Assembly (NCBI GenBank): GCA_035317605.1 | Contig: DATHGT010000106.1 | Coordinates: 1 to 15,223 of the forward strand | Direction of reading: 5' to 3' | Source of the DNA: DATHGT01 sp035317605 | Lineage (GTDB): Bacteria > Methylomirabilota > Methylomirabilia > Rokubacteriales > CSP1-6 | DNA length: 15,223 bases | Shown: positions 1 to 7,936 of the stretch, in pieces | Position numbering within the stretch: position 1 is the stretch's first letter | Layout: each line of letters begins with the position of its first letter | Made by a program: the position numbers and the translations under genes | The notes under the pieces: generated by a model | Seen by the model: the letters and a program-made list of their open reading frames with translations, nothing else | Databases searched by the model: none | Told to the model about the DNA's origin: nothing

Positions 1-368
1 CGGGGAGGCCCGACAGCGGCGCCCCACGTAGAAGGCGAAGCGCTTCGTGTAGAAGGGCGTGTCGGCGAGAAGGGTGAGGCGCTCCTGCTTCACCGTGCCG
101 CACGCGCGACAGGCCACGCGCCGGACTTCGACGTCGAGGTAGATGCGCAGGTCGCCGCAGGCGAGATCGCGAATTCGCCGGTGCCGGCGATCGTACCAAC
201 CGCGCTGCACCCGACCACAGGCACCGCAGGCCGTTTTTTTGACCGCCGGGTGAGCGTGATGATGCGCGCGAGCGGATCACCGAAAATCCCGATGACGGTC
301 GGACTCGGGCGGAACCCCGGGAAGCGATACGCATCCCACAGCCGGCGGAGTCGTAGCGGAGCTGGCAT
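1..368 (-). CDS. ISL3-family transposase, N-terminal part, frame change at an A7 run, runs off the window
   Basis: This is the N-terminal end of a DDE transposase of the ISL3 type; the catalytic part lies beyond base 1. From the start at 368 the first 44 or so residues (RLWDAYRFPGF, then VIGIFGDPLARIITLTRRSKK) read in one frame. After the A-run at 240-234 that frame degenerates and stops at 90. One base back, the frame stays open to base 1 and gives a zinc-ribbon: CGAC, an RGWYDRRHRRIRDL segment, CRAC, then PFYTKRFAFYVGRRCR. This matches the zf-ISL3 layout known from the family. The full product therefore needs a -1 shift at A-AAA-AAA-C, a typical insertion-sequence slippery site. A homopolymer error or a dead copy would look the same. 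The upstream IS end should lie between 369 and about 460, but I could not define the inverted repeat. Confidence 0.72.
234..240 (-). other. Candidate -1 ribosomal slippage site (A7) in the ISL3 transposase
   Basis: On the minus strand the context is TCA-AAA-AAA-CGG in the starting frame. Slipping back one base yields TC-AAA-AAA-ACG-GCC-TGC and joins the N-terminal region to the zinc-ribbon cysteines. A7 runs followed by C are classic slip sites. I saw no strong downstream pseudoknot by eye. ISL3 transposases are usually described as a single frame, so slippage here is inference. Confidence 0.4.
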
Positions 369-441
369 GCGGAGATCATGCCCGATTCTGGCGTCCCCGC
401 CGCAGCGTTTCCGACCGCTGCCAGAGCGGGTTTCCTCCCCC

Positions 442-912
442 TCAGCCCCCTGTTTTTACCCACACGACTTCACGAAGACCCAAAAAAAAGTCGTTTGAAA
501 AATAGTCGGTGAATGCAACGGAGTCCGAATTAAGGATACCTGCCCGAGTGTACGCCGAGGTGGTGGCACAGTTCATAAACGCGTTCACATCCTTAAAGTC
601 AAAGGCACCGAGTTGAAACGGCGGCTGCGACGCAGGGCATTCGCTTCCATGCTCATCTGGCACGTGGCCCGTCCAGCCGCCGAGCCGCTCCACGGCGTTC
701 GTCACTCTCCAAGCATCACGCGCGCCGATAACCGCAGTGATGAGGTCCGGGTAGGTCGCAAGGTAGGTATACATCAGTGGGCTGAGCGATATCGGCGTGT
801 TCTTCTCGAGCCGACGAAATTGAACGAGCGGACACGGGAATTGCGCCGATGCGATCAATACATGCGCGAGGGACGCGACGACGATCAGGCCAAGGACCGA
901 TGCCTTTTTCAT
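442..912 (-). CDS. Secreted protein of unknown function, C-terminus possibly cut by the neighbouring IS
   Basis: The product is 156 residues. Residues 1-23 form a clear signal peptide: Lys-Lys, a hydrophobic core, and an ASA-Q cleavage site. The mature part begins FPCPL and contains three Cys (in FPCPL, SECPA and NCATT) and an AWRVTNAVERLGGW segment. I do not recognise the family; no catalytic motif is visible. The start is supported by AGGGG about 9 bases upstream. It lies 11 bases after the stop of the gene ending at 924, so the two are probably co-transcribed. The frame ends in VWVKTGG at exactly the stretch where the ISL3 element should begin, so the original C-terminus may be missing. 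It would act in the periplasm or outside the cell. Confidence 0.65.
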   Translation of the reverse strand: MKKASVLGLIVVASLAHVLIASAQFPCPLVQFRRLEKNTPISLSPLMYTYLATYPDLITAVIGARDAWRVTNAVERLGGWTGHVPDEHGSECPASQPPFQLGAFDFKDVNAFMNCATTSAYTRAGILNSDSVAFTDYFSNDFFLGLREVVWVKTGG

Positions 913-923
913 GGCTTATTCCC

Positions 924-1349
924 CTACGGCTCTGGAGAGACACCGATGATGTAGTGAGCATGACCGTCCTTGAACGCCTTGAGATAGAGCTTCACCGGAA
1001 CGCCGGCCTCGATCGGTGCGGTGAATGTGTTTCGGGTGTGCACGATGAGTGTCGGACGCGCGCCCTTGTCCAGACGAACGACCTTGCCCTGGACAATACG
1101 GTCAACGGTCGCTGGGAGATGCAGCGAATACTTCGCGTCGGGCGTGATGACGATGACTACGTCCGCCACTTGCTCGAGCGGTATACCCGGATAGTGCCCT
1201 GCTGCTCGGCCCGCGAACAGCACCACCGCGGTCACGATGATCGCGGCCAGATAGGTCATGCCGGCCACGATTGCCCCGGCCCTGGGTCGCGCGCATTTCG
1301 GCATCTGGTGTAGTCCGATTCCGGCCCCCGTACGGTTGATTGTTGGCAT
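924..1349 (-). CDS. Small membrane-anchored or exported protein, unknown function
   Basis: About 141 residues if started at ATG 1349, which has AGGGGG six bases upstream. Later candidates are ATG 1304 (MPKCARPRAG) and ATG 1259 (MTYLAAIIVTAV), neither with a clear ribosome site. Residues about 31-50 form one hydrophobic segment preceded by several Arg/Lys, so it is exported or anchored with the rest in the periplasm. The remainder looks like a compact beta-rich domain (VADVVIVITPDAKYSLHLP, KVVRLDKGARPTLIVH, GVPVKLYLKAFKDG) and ends in GVSPEP. Family and function are not recognised. The frame stays open upstream to 1700, but that part has no protein-like composition. It precedes the secreted protein at 442-912 on the same strand by 11 bases, so they probably form a two-gene unit. 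Confidence 0.6.
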   Translation of the reverse strand: MPTINRTGAGIGLHQMPKCARPRAGAIVAGMTYLAAIIVTAVVLFAGRAAGHYPGIPLEQVADVVIVITPDAKYSLHLPATVDRIVQGKVVRLDKGARPTLIVHTRNTFTAPIEAGVPVKLYLKAFKDGHAHYIIGVSPEP

Positions 1350-1791
1350 TGACGACCCCCTGCAGTAAGTCCGTTGCGCGCCCGAGCGCATAGTTGGCGA
1401 CTGCCATTGGGTGTTCCGGAGTAAACAAGCCCCGCGTCCTCGGTTCCCACTGTCCCGTATTGGCGTCTGTTCGCCCTTTTTCTTCGAGGCGGCGGCCGTA
1501 CCCTCCGCCTCGGTCGACTTGAGCTCATCCCAAGCAAGCCTTCCCGCCCGGCGGCCTTCCGCGTCACTTGAGGGTCGGGGTCGTGCTTTGCTGATGCCTC
1601 TCATATCGGTAAGCCATCCGGTTGTCAAGCATAAAAGGTGTACAGAAGCGTCGGTGATCTGTCTGGGACTATCAGTCTTGGAGGTTCGGCATGGCGCCAC
1701 AGTGCTGCGTCGGCAAAGCGCACTGCGTTCAGAGGGTCGTCGCGGTAGATGTATCGCTAGTGAATCCTCTCGTCACAACCCCCGTCGACCG
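1350..1791. other. Gene-poor stretch between the small-protein unit and istB
   Basis: No convincing gene is seen on either strand. Open frames here (for example 1411-2022 plus and 1256-1567 minus) have low-complexity Arg/Ser/Pro-rich translations typical of shadows in GC-rich DNA. The stretch holds the candidate promoter at 1600-1628. Just at its right edge, the minus-strand frame from about 1857 to 1762 reads like protein (ending EIYLRMTVDGGCDERIH and a TAG) and, after that stop, to about 1631 (RYIYRDDPLNAVRFADAAL). This could be the relic of a gene interrupted by the IS21 element. Confidence 0.4.
1600..1628 (-). promoter_or_regulatory. Candidate sigma70-type promoter for the two small exported proteins
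   Basis: On the minus strand there is a perfect TTGACA (1628-1623), a 17-base spacer and TATGAG (1605-1600). It points toward the genes at 924-1349 and 442-912, leaving a leader of roughly 240 bases. Spacing is ideal but the -10 box matches only four of six. Confidence 0.35.
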
Positions 1792-2790
1792 TCATCCGCA
1801 GGTAGATCTCGTGGACGGGCGAACCGACGAGATCGATATTCGCCTTCCATTCGCGGCACGCTGTTTCGCGAACGCGAGGCGAAGCTCGCGCGGTGGCATC
1901 TCGAGGATCCGCCGCCGGTCATTCGCGTTCGGATGATCAGGGCGAACGACTTCGACGCGTGCAGGTTCCGAAAATTCTGGCAGGTGATTTCCGGAAACTC
2001 TGACGGGTGGCGCGGGGGATGACTCTGAGCCGGGGTTGAGGTCAAGCGGCGCGTGGCGGGTTCGATAGGAGCGCCCGCGCATTTCGATGTGGCGGCCACG
2101 CTCGAGGACGCGGTCGAGGATCGCCTCTGCGAGATCCGGATCGTGCAGGACCCGGCCCCACGCGGCCAGCGGCTTGTTCGTGGTGAAAATCATCGGGCGC
2201 TGATGCAGGTACCGATCGTTTACGACCTGGAAGAGCACGTTGGCGGCGTCCGGCCCGTAGCTGAGATAGCCGACCTCGTCGATGACCAGCACGTGAGGAT
2301 GCGTGTACGTGGGGAGCATGTGGCGAAGCCGGCCACGTCGGGAGGCGAGGGAGAGCTCGCCGATGAGCGCCGTCGCCGTGGTGAAGACGGCGTCGAAGCC
2401 GGTCTGGATGGCCCGGTACGCGATGGCGACCGCCAGGTGCGTCTTCCCAGTGCCGCTAGGGCCACTGAGGACGAGCGAATGGCCAGCGGTGACGAATTCG
2501 GGACCGAGCGCGCTCCCGAGCAGCGAGAGTCGGACGGCGGATTGGAAGGTGAAGTCGTACTCGTCGATGGTCTTGAGAAACGGAAAGCGCGCCCGTCGGA
2601 CACAGCGCTGGATGCGGGTCTGGGCGCGATGCGCGACCTCCTCGGCCATCAGGACGGCGAGGTAGTCGCGATAGGCCATGTCCTCGCTCTCCGCCCGCGT
2701 GGCGAGATCGGGATAGAGCCGCCGAACCGTCGGCAAATGCAGTCGGCGCAAGAGCGCATCGACGTCGATCGCGGGGGCGGCGGCGGTCAC
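1792..2790 (-). CDS. istB: IS21-family helper ATPase IstB
   Basis: IstB is the AAA+ ATPase that works with the IstA transposase in IS21-type transposition, remodelling target DNA. The GTG start at 2790 overlaps the istA stop (GTGA), the usual istA-istB arrangement. Visible motifs are Walker A GPSGTGKT (about residues 110-117), Walker B VLVIDE (167-172), the GYLSYGPDAANVLFQVVNDRY helix after it, the sensor-like TTNKP (203-207) and the C-terminal ILDRVLERGRHIEMRGRSYR. The N-terminal helical part (LLRRLHLPTVRRLYPDL) is also typical. Family members are usually about 240-270 residues; this frame is 332. The last 80 or so residues after RTRHAPLDL are not recognisable and may be read-through into the IS end or flanking DNA. 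The ATPase core looks intact, but its partner istA is almost gone, so the element should not move on its own. Confidence 0.85.
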   Translation of the reverse strand: MTAAAPAIDVDALLRRLHLPTVRRLYPDLATRAESEDMAYRDYLAVLMAEEVAHRAQTRIQRCVRRARFPFLKTIDEYDFTFQSAVRLSLLGSALGPEFVTAGHSLVLSGPSGTGKTHLAVAIAYRAIQTGFDAVFTTATALIGELSLASRRGRLRHMLPTYTHPHVLVIDEVGYLSYGPDAANVLFQVVNDRYLHQRPMIFTTNKPLAAWGRVLHDPDLAEAILDRVLERGRHIEMRGRSYRTRHAPLDLNPGSESSPAPPVRVSGNHLPEFSEPARVEVVRPDHPNANDRRRILEMPPRELRLAFAKQRAANGRRISISSVRPSTRSTCG

Positions 2791-2975
2791 GCCCCGGCCT
2801 CCGCCGGCGTGGTCGCGAGCTGGGTGCGGACGTACTCGGCCCCGACGGCGCCGTGGCGCGTGCCCCAGGCAAAGGCGTGTCGCAGCGCCGTCGGCCCGTA
2901 GTCCTGCAAGAGGGTGAAGCACGCTTCGACGTCCAGGCGCCAGTGTGCCGGCCGACGATGAATCAGCTCCGTCAG
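2787..2975 (-). pseudogene. istA: C-terminal stub of IS21-family transposase istA
   Basis: About 62 residues in frame, beginning LTELIHRRP and ending YVRTQLATTPAEAGA. They resemble the helical tail of IstA (CFTLLQDYGPTALRHAFAWG, GAVGAEYVR), lie directly upstream of istB, and overlap its GTG by four bases. The DDE catalytic core and the DNA-binding domain are absent: upstream of about 2975 the DNA belongs to the divergent histidine kinase gene. The identification rests mainly on position and overlap with istB plus the general look of the tail. Confidence 0.6.
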
Positions 2976-3018
2976 TCTCAGCATCTGCGGCTTCATCACG
3001 CTGGGCTTCGGCGGCGGC

Positions 3019-3699
3019 ATGACCGTGTACGAGGTGACGCGCGCCCGCCTGCAGGCGACCGAGGCCGAGCTGCGGGCCAAGGAGGTCGAGCGCGAGCGTG
3101 CCGAGAAGCTGCTCGCCGAGACGCAGCTGGCCTCGCTCGAGTCGCGGCTGCACCCGCATTTCTTGTTCAACACCCTCAACGCGATCTCGGCGCTGATCCC
3201 CGACGATCCCGAGCGGGCGGAGAAGCTCGTCGAGCAGCTCGCCGCGCTGCTCCGCTTCTCGCTCGACGCCGGCGCCCAGCACACGGTGCCGCTGCGCACC
3301 GAAGTCGAGATCGTCCGCGCGTACCTCGGCATCGAGGAGGCGCGGCTCGGTGACCGCCTGCACTGCCTGATCGAGACGCCGCCGGAGCTGGAATCGTGCG
3401 TGGTGCCGCCGCTCGCGCTCCACACGCTGGTCCAGAACAGCGTCAAGCACGTCGCCGCGGCTCGCCGCGAGGCCACGGAGATCCGTGTACGCGCCGAGGC
3501 GCGCGACGGTCGTCTCTGGCTCGGCGTGTGGGACGACGGGGCCGCGTTCGCGCTGGAGGCCGTCCCGCCCGGCCACGGACTCGACGGTCTGCGCGCGCGC
3601 CTGACCGTGCTCTACGGCGAGCAAGGGCGCCTTGACGTCGAAGCTGCGGACGGAGGGAAAGTGGTCTCGCTCTCGTTTCCGCTACGGCGCGAGGGCTGA
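3019..3699 (+). CDS. LytS-type sensor histidine kinase, N-terminally truncated
   Basis: The 226 residues carry a coiled-coil (about 8-42, heptad-like ARLQATEAELRAKEVERERA), then the His_kinase dimerisation motif RLHPHFLFNTLN with the likely phospho-acceptor His47. The ATPase domain follows: N-box VQNSVKH (138-144), a short WDDG motif (171-174) and the G-box PGHGLDGLRARL (184-195). LytS-type kinases normally carry several membrane helices before the coiled-coil. Here the frame upstream of the ATG opens only at 2962, with a hydrophobic fragment (ICGFITLGFGGG) that looks like the end of the last helix. The sensor part was replaced by the IS21 remnant. It precedes its response regulator by three bases. 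If still made, it would be soluble and without its signal input; it could also be a non-functional relic. Confidence 0.82.
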   Translation: MTVYEVTRARLQATEAELRAKEVERERAEKLLAETQLASLESRLHPHFLFNTLNAISALIPDDPERAEKLVEQLAALLRFSLDAGAQHTVPLRTEVEIVRAYLGIEEARLGDRLHCLIETPPELESCVVPPLALHTLVQNSVKHVAAARREATEIRVRAEARDGRLWLGVWDDGAAFALEAVPPGHGLDGLRARLTVLYGEQGRLDVEAADGGKVVSLSFPLRREG

Positions 3700-3702
3700 C
3701 CG

Positions 3703-4473
3703 CTGGACGGTCGTCTGCGCGCGTTCCTCGTCGACGACGAGCCGCTCGCGCGGACACGCCTCGCGCGGCTGCTCGGCGCCACCGGTCGCGTCGAGGTCAT
3801 CGGCCAGGCCGGCGATGCCGCGGAGGCGCTGGCCGCGCTCGCCCGCGTGACGGTCGACGTGGTGTTCCTCGACATCCACATGCCCGGCATGTCCGGCCTG
3901 GAAATGGCGCGGCGTCTGCCGGCGGCGCTCTGCGTGGTGTTCACGACCGCCTACGACCAGCACGCGCTCGAGGCGTTCGAGGCGAGCGCGATCGATTACC
4001 TGCTCAAGCCCGTGGAGCGCCCGCGCCTCGCGCGCGCGCTCGATCGGGTCGAGCGCCTGCGCGCCGAGCCTGCGCGCGGCGACCTGGCCGCAATGCTCGA
4101 GCGCCTGGCCGCCACGCTCGGCGCCGCGCCGTCCGCGTATCTCAAGCGCATCCCGTTCCGCACTCGCGACGGCGTGCAGTTTCTCGACGTCGCCGCCATC
4201 ACCCACTTCACCACGCGCGATCGCTTGACCCACGCGGTGACGGCCGCGAGCGACCACGTCGTCGACCAGGGCTTGGCCGATCTGGAGTCCAAGCTCGATC
4301 CCGCGAAATTCATCCGCATCCACCGCGGCACCCTGCTCAACCTCGACCACCTCGACGAAATCCAGCCCTGGCCCGGTGGCCGCCTCCTCGTCCGCGTCAA
4401 AGACCCCAAGCGCACCGAGCTCGAAGTCGCCCGCGACCGCGTCCAGGCCCTGAAGGAACGGCTGGGACTCTGA
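3703..4473 (+). CDS. LytTR-family response regulator, CTG start
   Basis: A receiver domain (about 1-120) is followed by a LytTR DNA-binding domain (about 145-255). The receiver acidic pair is VDDEP (D11, D12), the phospho-acceptor D57 lies in FLDIHMPGMSG, the conserved Thr is at 81-82 (FTTAYDQ) and Lys102 is in YLLKPV. The DNA-binding part shows FRTRDGVQFLDVAAITHF and FIRIHRGTLLNLDHL. The frame has no ATG, GTG or TTG before GTG 3847, and starting there would remove the D11/D12 pocket and half the receiver. CTG 3703 has GAGGG seven bases upstream, lies three bases after the kinase stop, and gives the family's usual length (256 residues). It is translationally coupled to the kinase and presumably receives its phosphate from it. 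Target genes cannot be told from this window. Confidence 0.87.
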   Translation: MDGRLRAFLVDDEPLARTRLARLLGATGRVEVIGQAGDAAEALAALARVTVDVVFLDIHMPGMSGLEMARRLPAALCVVFTTAYDQHALEAFEASAIDYLLKPVERPRLARALDRVERLRAEPARGDLAAMLERLAATLGAAPSAYLKRIPFRTRDGVQFLDVAAITHFTTRDRLTHAVTAASDHVVDQGLADLESKLDPAKFIRIHRGTLLNLDHLDEIQPWPGGRLLVRVKDPKRTELEVARDRVQALKERLGL

Positions 4474-4484
4474 GTCAGGTATCG

Positions 4485-4502
4485 AGGCGCCAGAAGGCGC
4501 CT
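4485..4502. terminator. Hairpin between convergent genes, possible bidirectional terminator
   Basis: A perfect 7-bp stem AGGCGCC / GGCGCCT with an AGAA loop sits in the 46-base gap between the response regulator stop (4473) and the livF stop (4520). There is no T-run on either side, so it is not a textbook Rho-independent terminator, but the position fits a transcription stop for both units. Confidence 0.45.
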
Positions 4503-4519
4503 GTTCCCGAGCGCTCCCG

Positions 4520-5220
4520 TCAGATCGTCAGGAGCTCGTGGCGGAGGGCTTCGTCGTCTCTCAGGGCGGCGGCGGGGCCGCTGAAGCGGATGGCGCCTTT
4601 TTCGAGCACGTAGACGCGATCGGCGAGGGCGAGCGAGAACTCGACGTTCTGCTCGGCGAGCAGGATGGTCAGGCCCTCGCGCTTGAGTAGCGCGATCTGC
4701 TCCTGGAGATGGTCGACCACCAGAGGCGCCAGTCCCTCCGACGGCTCGTCGAGGAGCAGCAGCTCGGGGTTGCCCATCAGCGTGCGGGCGATCGTGAGCA
4801 TCTGCTGCTCGCCGCCCGACAGAAAGCCACCCTGGCGAGATGTTAGCTCACGGAGCATGGGAAAGAGATCGAAGACGCGTTCGATCGTCCAGCGTCCCGT
4901 GCCGCGCCGCGCGACGTCGAGGTTTTCCCACACCGTCAGCTCGGCGAAGATCCGCCGGTCCTCGGGGACGAACCCGATGCCGGTGCGCGCCACCCGATAG
5001 GGTTCCCAGCCCGTGATGTCCGTGCCCTTCCACGCGATCCGGCCCGTTTGAGGCGGGGTGAGCCCGATGATCGAGCGCATCGTCGTGGTCTTGCCCACGC
5101 CGTTGCGGCCGAGCAGGCACACGCACTCGCCCGCCGCGACCTCGAGCGACACCCCGAAGAGCACCCGCGAGAGCCCGTAGGCCGTGTGGATGTCCCGCAC
5201 GTCGAGCAGCGGGGCCACGC

Positions 5221-5224
<4 letters not shown>
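4520..5224 (-). CDS. livF: Branched-chain amino acid-type ABC transporter ATPase LivF
   Basis: One of the two ATPases powering the Liv transporter at the inner face of the membrane. In 234 residues it has Walker A GRNGVGKT (39-46), the signature LSGGEQQ (135-141), Walker B LLLLDEP (155-161), and the LAEQN switch (189-193), where Gln-Asn replaces the usual His as is normal for LivF. The GFVPEDRRIF segment (84-93) is another LivF hallmark. ATG 5224 overlaps the livG stop by four bases (ATGA), so translation is coupled. It is the last gene of the SMP30-livJHMGF operon. Length is typical and no lesion is seen. The substrate cannot be derived from the ATPase. Confidence 0.95.
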
Positions 5225-5950
<726 letters not shown>

Positions 5951-5958
<8 letters not shown>

Positions 5959-6925
5959 GCCGCGGCCTCGTGAGCCGGCGCGCCATGGCACCGATGGCCC
6001 CGGCGATGCCGCCCGGGAAGGCGAAGAGCAGAACGACCAGCACGGTGCCGAGCACGAACGGCCAGTACTCCGTGTAGGCCACGATCTGCTGGTTCAGCAG
6101 GATCAGCACGAGCGCGCCGATCGCCGGGCCGTAGAACGTGCCCATGCCCCCGAGCAGCGTCATGATCAGGACCTCCGACGACTTCGTCCAGTACGCGAAG
6201 TCGGGGAACACGCCGCGGTTGAAGATGCCGAAGAGGCCGCCGGCCATCCCCGCGAAGGCCCCGGCCAGCACGAACGCCGCAAGCTCGTAGCGCCGCACGT
6301 TGACGCCGATGAACTCCGCGCGCTCGGGGTTCTCGCGGATGGTCGTCAGCATGCGCCCGAACGGCGAGCCCACAATGCGCCGCAGGGCCCAGAGACAGAG
6401 GGCGACCATCAGCAGCGTGAGGAAGTAAAAGTACTCGGCGGTCCGCCAGCCGCCGACCACGGGCAGCGCGGGGATCCAGTCGAAGCTCGGGTAGGGAATC
6501 TCCGGCATGCCCTGCTCGCCGCCGGTCACCTCGTTCCACTTGAAGCAGATCGCCCACACGATCTGGGCGAAGGCGAGCGTGAGCATCGCGAAGTAGATGC
6601 GGGTGAGCCGCACGCAGAAGAATCCGAAGGCGAGAGCCGCGGCCCCGGCCAGCACGCCGGCCGCGGGAAAGGCCAGCAGGAACGGCACGCTGAGCTTCTT
6701 CATCAGGAGCCCGGTCGCGTAAGCGCCGATGCCGAAGTAGGCGGCGTGGCCGAAGGACACGAGCCCGGTCACCCCGACCAGCAGGTTGAGGCTGGTCGCG
6801 AACAGCGCCCAGATCACGATGTCGTTGGCCAGGAACGTGTAGAACCGCGAGCCCATCGCGGGCACGCAGAACGCGGCGATCAGGACGAACAATCCCCACG
6901 GCAGCCGGCCCAGACGCGCGATCAC
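5951..6925 (-). CDS. livM: Branched-chain amino acid-type ABC transporter permease LivM
   Basis: Membrane permease of 324 residues with about nine or ten hydrophobic segments. Family motifs are LFATSLNLLVGVTGLVSFGHAA near the N-terminus, the coupling region GRMLTTIRENPERAEFIGVNVRRYELAAF, and GGMGTFYGPAIGAL near the C-terminus. The GTG start at 6925 overlaps the livH stop (GTGA); the longer open frame upstream is antisense-like Arg-rich sequence over livH and is not part of the gene. It pairs with LivH to form the channel. The end overlaps livG. No lesion is seen. Confidence 0.94.
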
Positions 6926-7806
6926 TTGAGCGGGCGGCCGGCCAGGCCCCAGGGACGCACGATCAGCACGCCGGCCATGAGGGCGAAGACTGCGAAGATC
7001 GAGAAGCGCGGGAAGAACAGGATGCCGAACGACAGCACCTGGCCGTAGATGACGGCGCCCAGGAACGTCCCCCACAACGAGCCGAGGCCGCCGATGACCA
7101 CGACCACGAACGCCTCCACGATGACCTCGGTGTCCATGCCGGGCACGGTCGCGCGCATCGGGCTGATCAGGGCGCCGCCGAGCCCGCCCAGAAAGGAGGC
7201 GATCACGAAGACCCAGGTGTAGAGCGCGTCGACGTTGACGCCGAGCGCGCCGAGGGTTTCGCGGTCCAGCGCGGCCGCCCGGATGAAGCGGCCGACCCGC
7301 GTGCGCTGCAGCACGAACCACACCGTGAGCGCGATGGCCGGTCCCAGCAGGATGATGAACAGGTTGTAGTGGGGCACGGTGGCGCCGAAGAGCGACAGCG
7401 CGCCGGTCAGCTCGGGCGGGCGGCTCACCGATTTCTGCTGGGTGCCCCAGATCATCTTGGCCGCGTCGCTCAGGATCAGCGCGAGCGCGTAGGTGAACAG
7501 GAGCTGGTACAGCTCCTCCTTGGCGTAGAGGTGGCGGAAGAGCAGCCGCTCGACGATCCCGCCCAGCAACGCCACGGCGCCGGCGGCGCCGAGCGCGGCC
7601 ACCCAGAACATCCCCCCACCGACCCCGGTCCACTGCACGAACTGATAGGCGGCATACGCCCCGAGCATGTAGAAGGTGCCATGGGCGAAATTGAGCACCC
7701 GCAGCACCCCGAAGATCAGCGACAGCCCCGAGGCGATGAGAAACAAGAACATCGCCGCGGTGAGCCCGCTCACCGACTGCGCAAACACGAACGACAGATC
7801 AGGCAT
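6922..7806 (-). CDS. livH: Branched-chain amino acid-type ABC transporter permease LivH
   Basis: Membrane permease of 294 residues, about eight hydrophobic segments. Typical motifs are ASGLSLIFGVLRVLNFAHGTFYMLGAY at the N-terminus, the coupling region GRFIRAAALDRETLGALGVNVDALY, and VIGGLGSLWGTFLGAVIYG before the last helices. The ATG at 7806 lacks a strong ribosome site, and livJ lies 130 bases upstream with a strong hairpin between them. Expression of the permease-ATPase genes may therefore be set lower than that of the binding protein. It overlaps livM by four bases. Confidence 0.95.
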   Translation of the reverse strand: MPDLSFVFAQSVSGLTAAMFLFLIASGLSLIFGVLRVLNFAHGTFYMLGAYAAYQFVQWTGVGGGMFWVAALGAAGAVALLGGIVERLLFRHLYAKEELYQLLFTYALALILSDAAKMIWGTQQKSVSRPPELTGALSLFGATVPHYNLFIILLGPAIALTVWFVLQRTRVGRFIRAAALDRETLGALGVNVDALYTWVFVIASFLGGLGGALISPMRATVPGMDTEVIVEAFVVVVIGGLGSLWGTFLGAVIYGQVLSFGILFFPRFSIFAVFALMAGVLIVRPWGLAGRPLK

Positions 7807-7884
7807 CGCCCGAAGTACGCACGTCGTACGGGTGTGTCGCAGGCATGTAGTACGGCTGTTCGCGGGTCACGTGGACGGGGGGGA

Positions 7885-7913
7885 ATTGGGGGGGACGTCC
7901 CGTCCCCCCCAAT
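7885..7913 (-). terminator. 13-bp perfect hairpin between livJ and livH
   Basis: ATTGGGGGGGACG pairs perfectly with CGTCCCCCCCAAT around a 3-base loop. It begins 23 bases after the livJ stop and ends 78 bases before the livH start. No T-run follows. In binding-protein transporter operons such hairpins commonly protect the 3' end of the binding-protein message or partly terminate transcription, so that the binding protein is made in excess. Here that role is inferred. The neighbouring second G7 run (7877-7883) could also allow a G-quadruplex. Confidence 0.6.
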
Positions 7914-7936
7914 CTGGTGTCATCAATCCCTCGCGC

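Noticed and set aside
1102..1428. Minus-strand open frame beginning FTPEHPMAVANYALGRATDLLQ
   Set aside because: The first 35 or so residues look plausible, but the rest is an Arg-rich shadow of the small membrane protein and there is no ribosome site.
2791..3624. Upstream extension of the istB frame
   Set aside because: It runs antisense through the kinase gene; the GTG at 2790 with the istA overlap is the real start.
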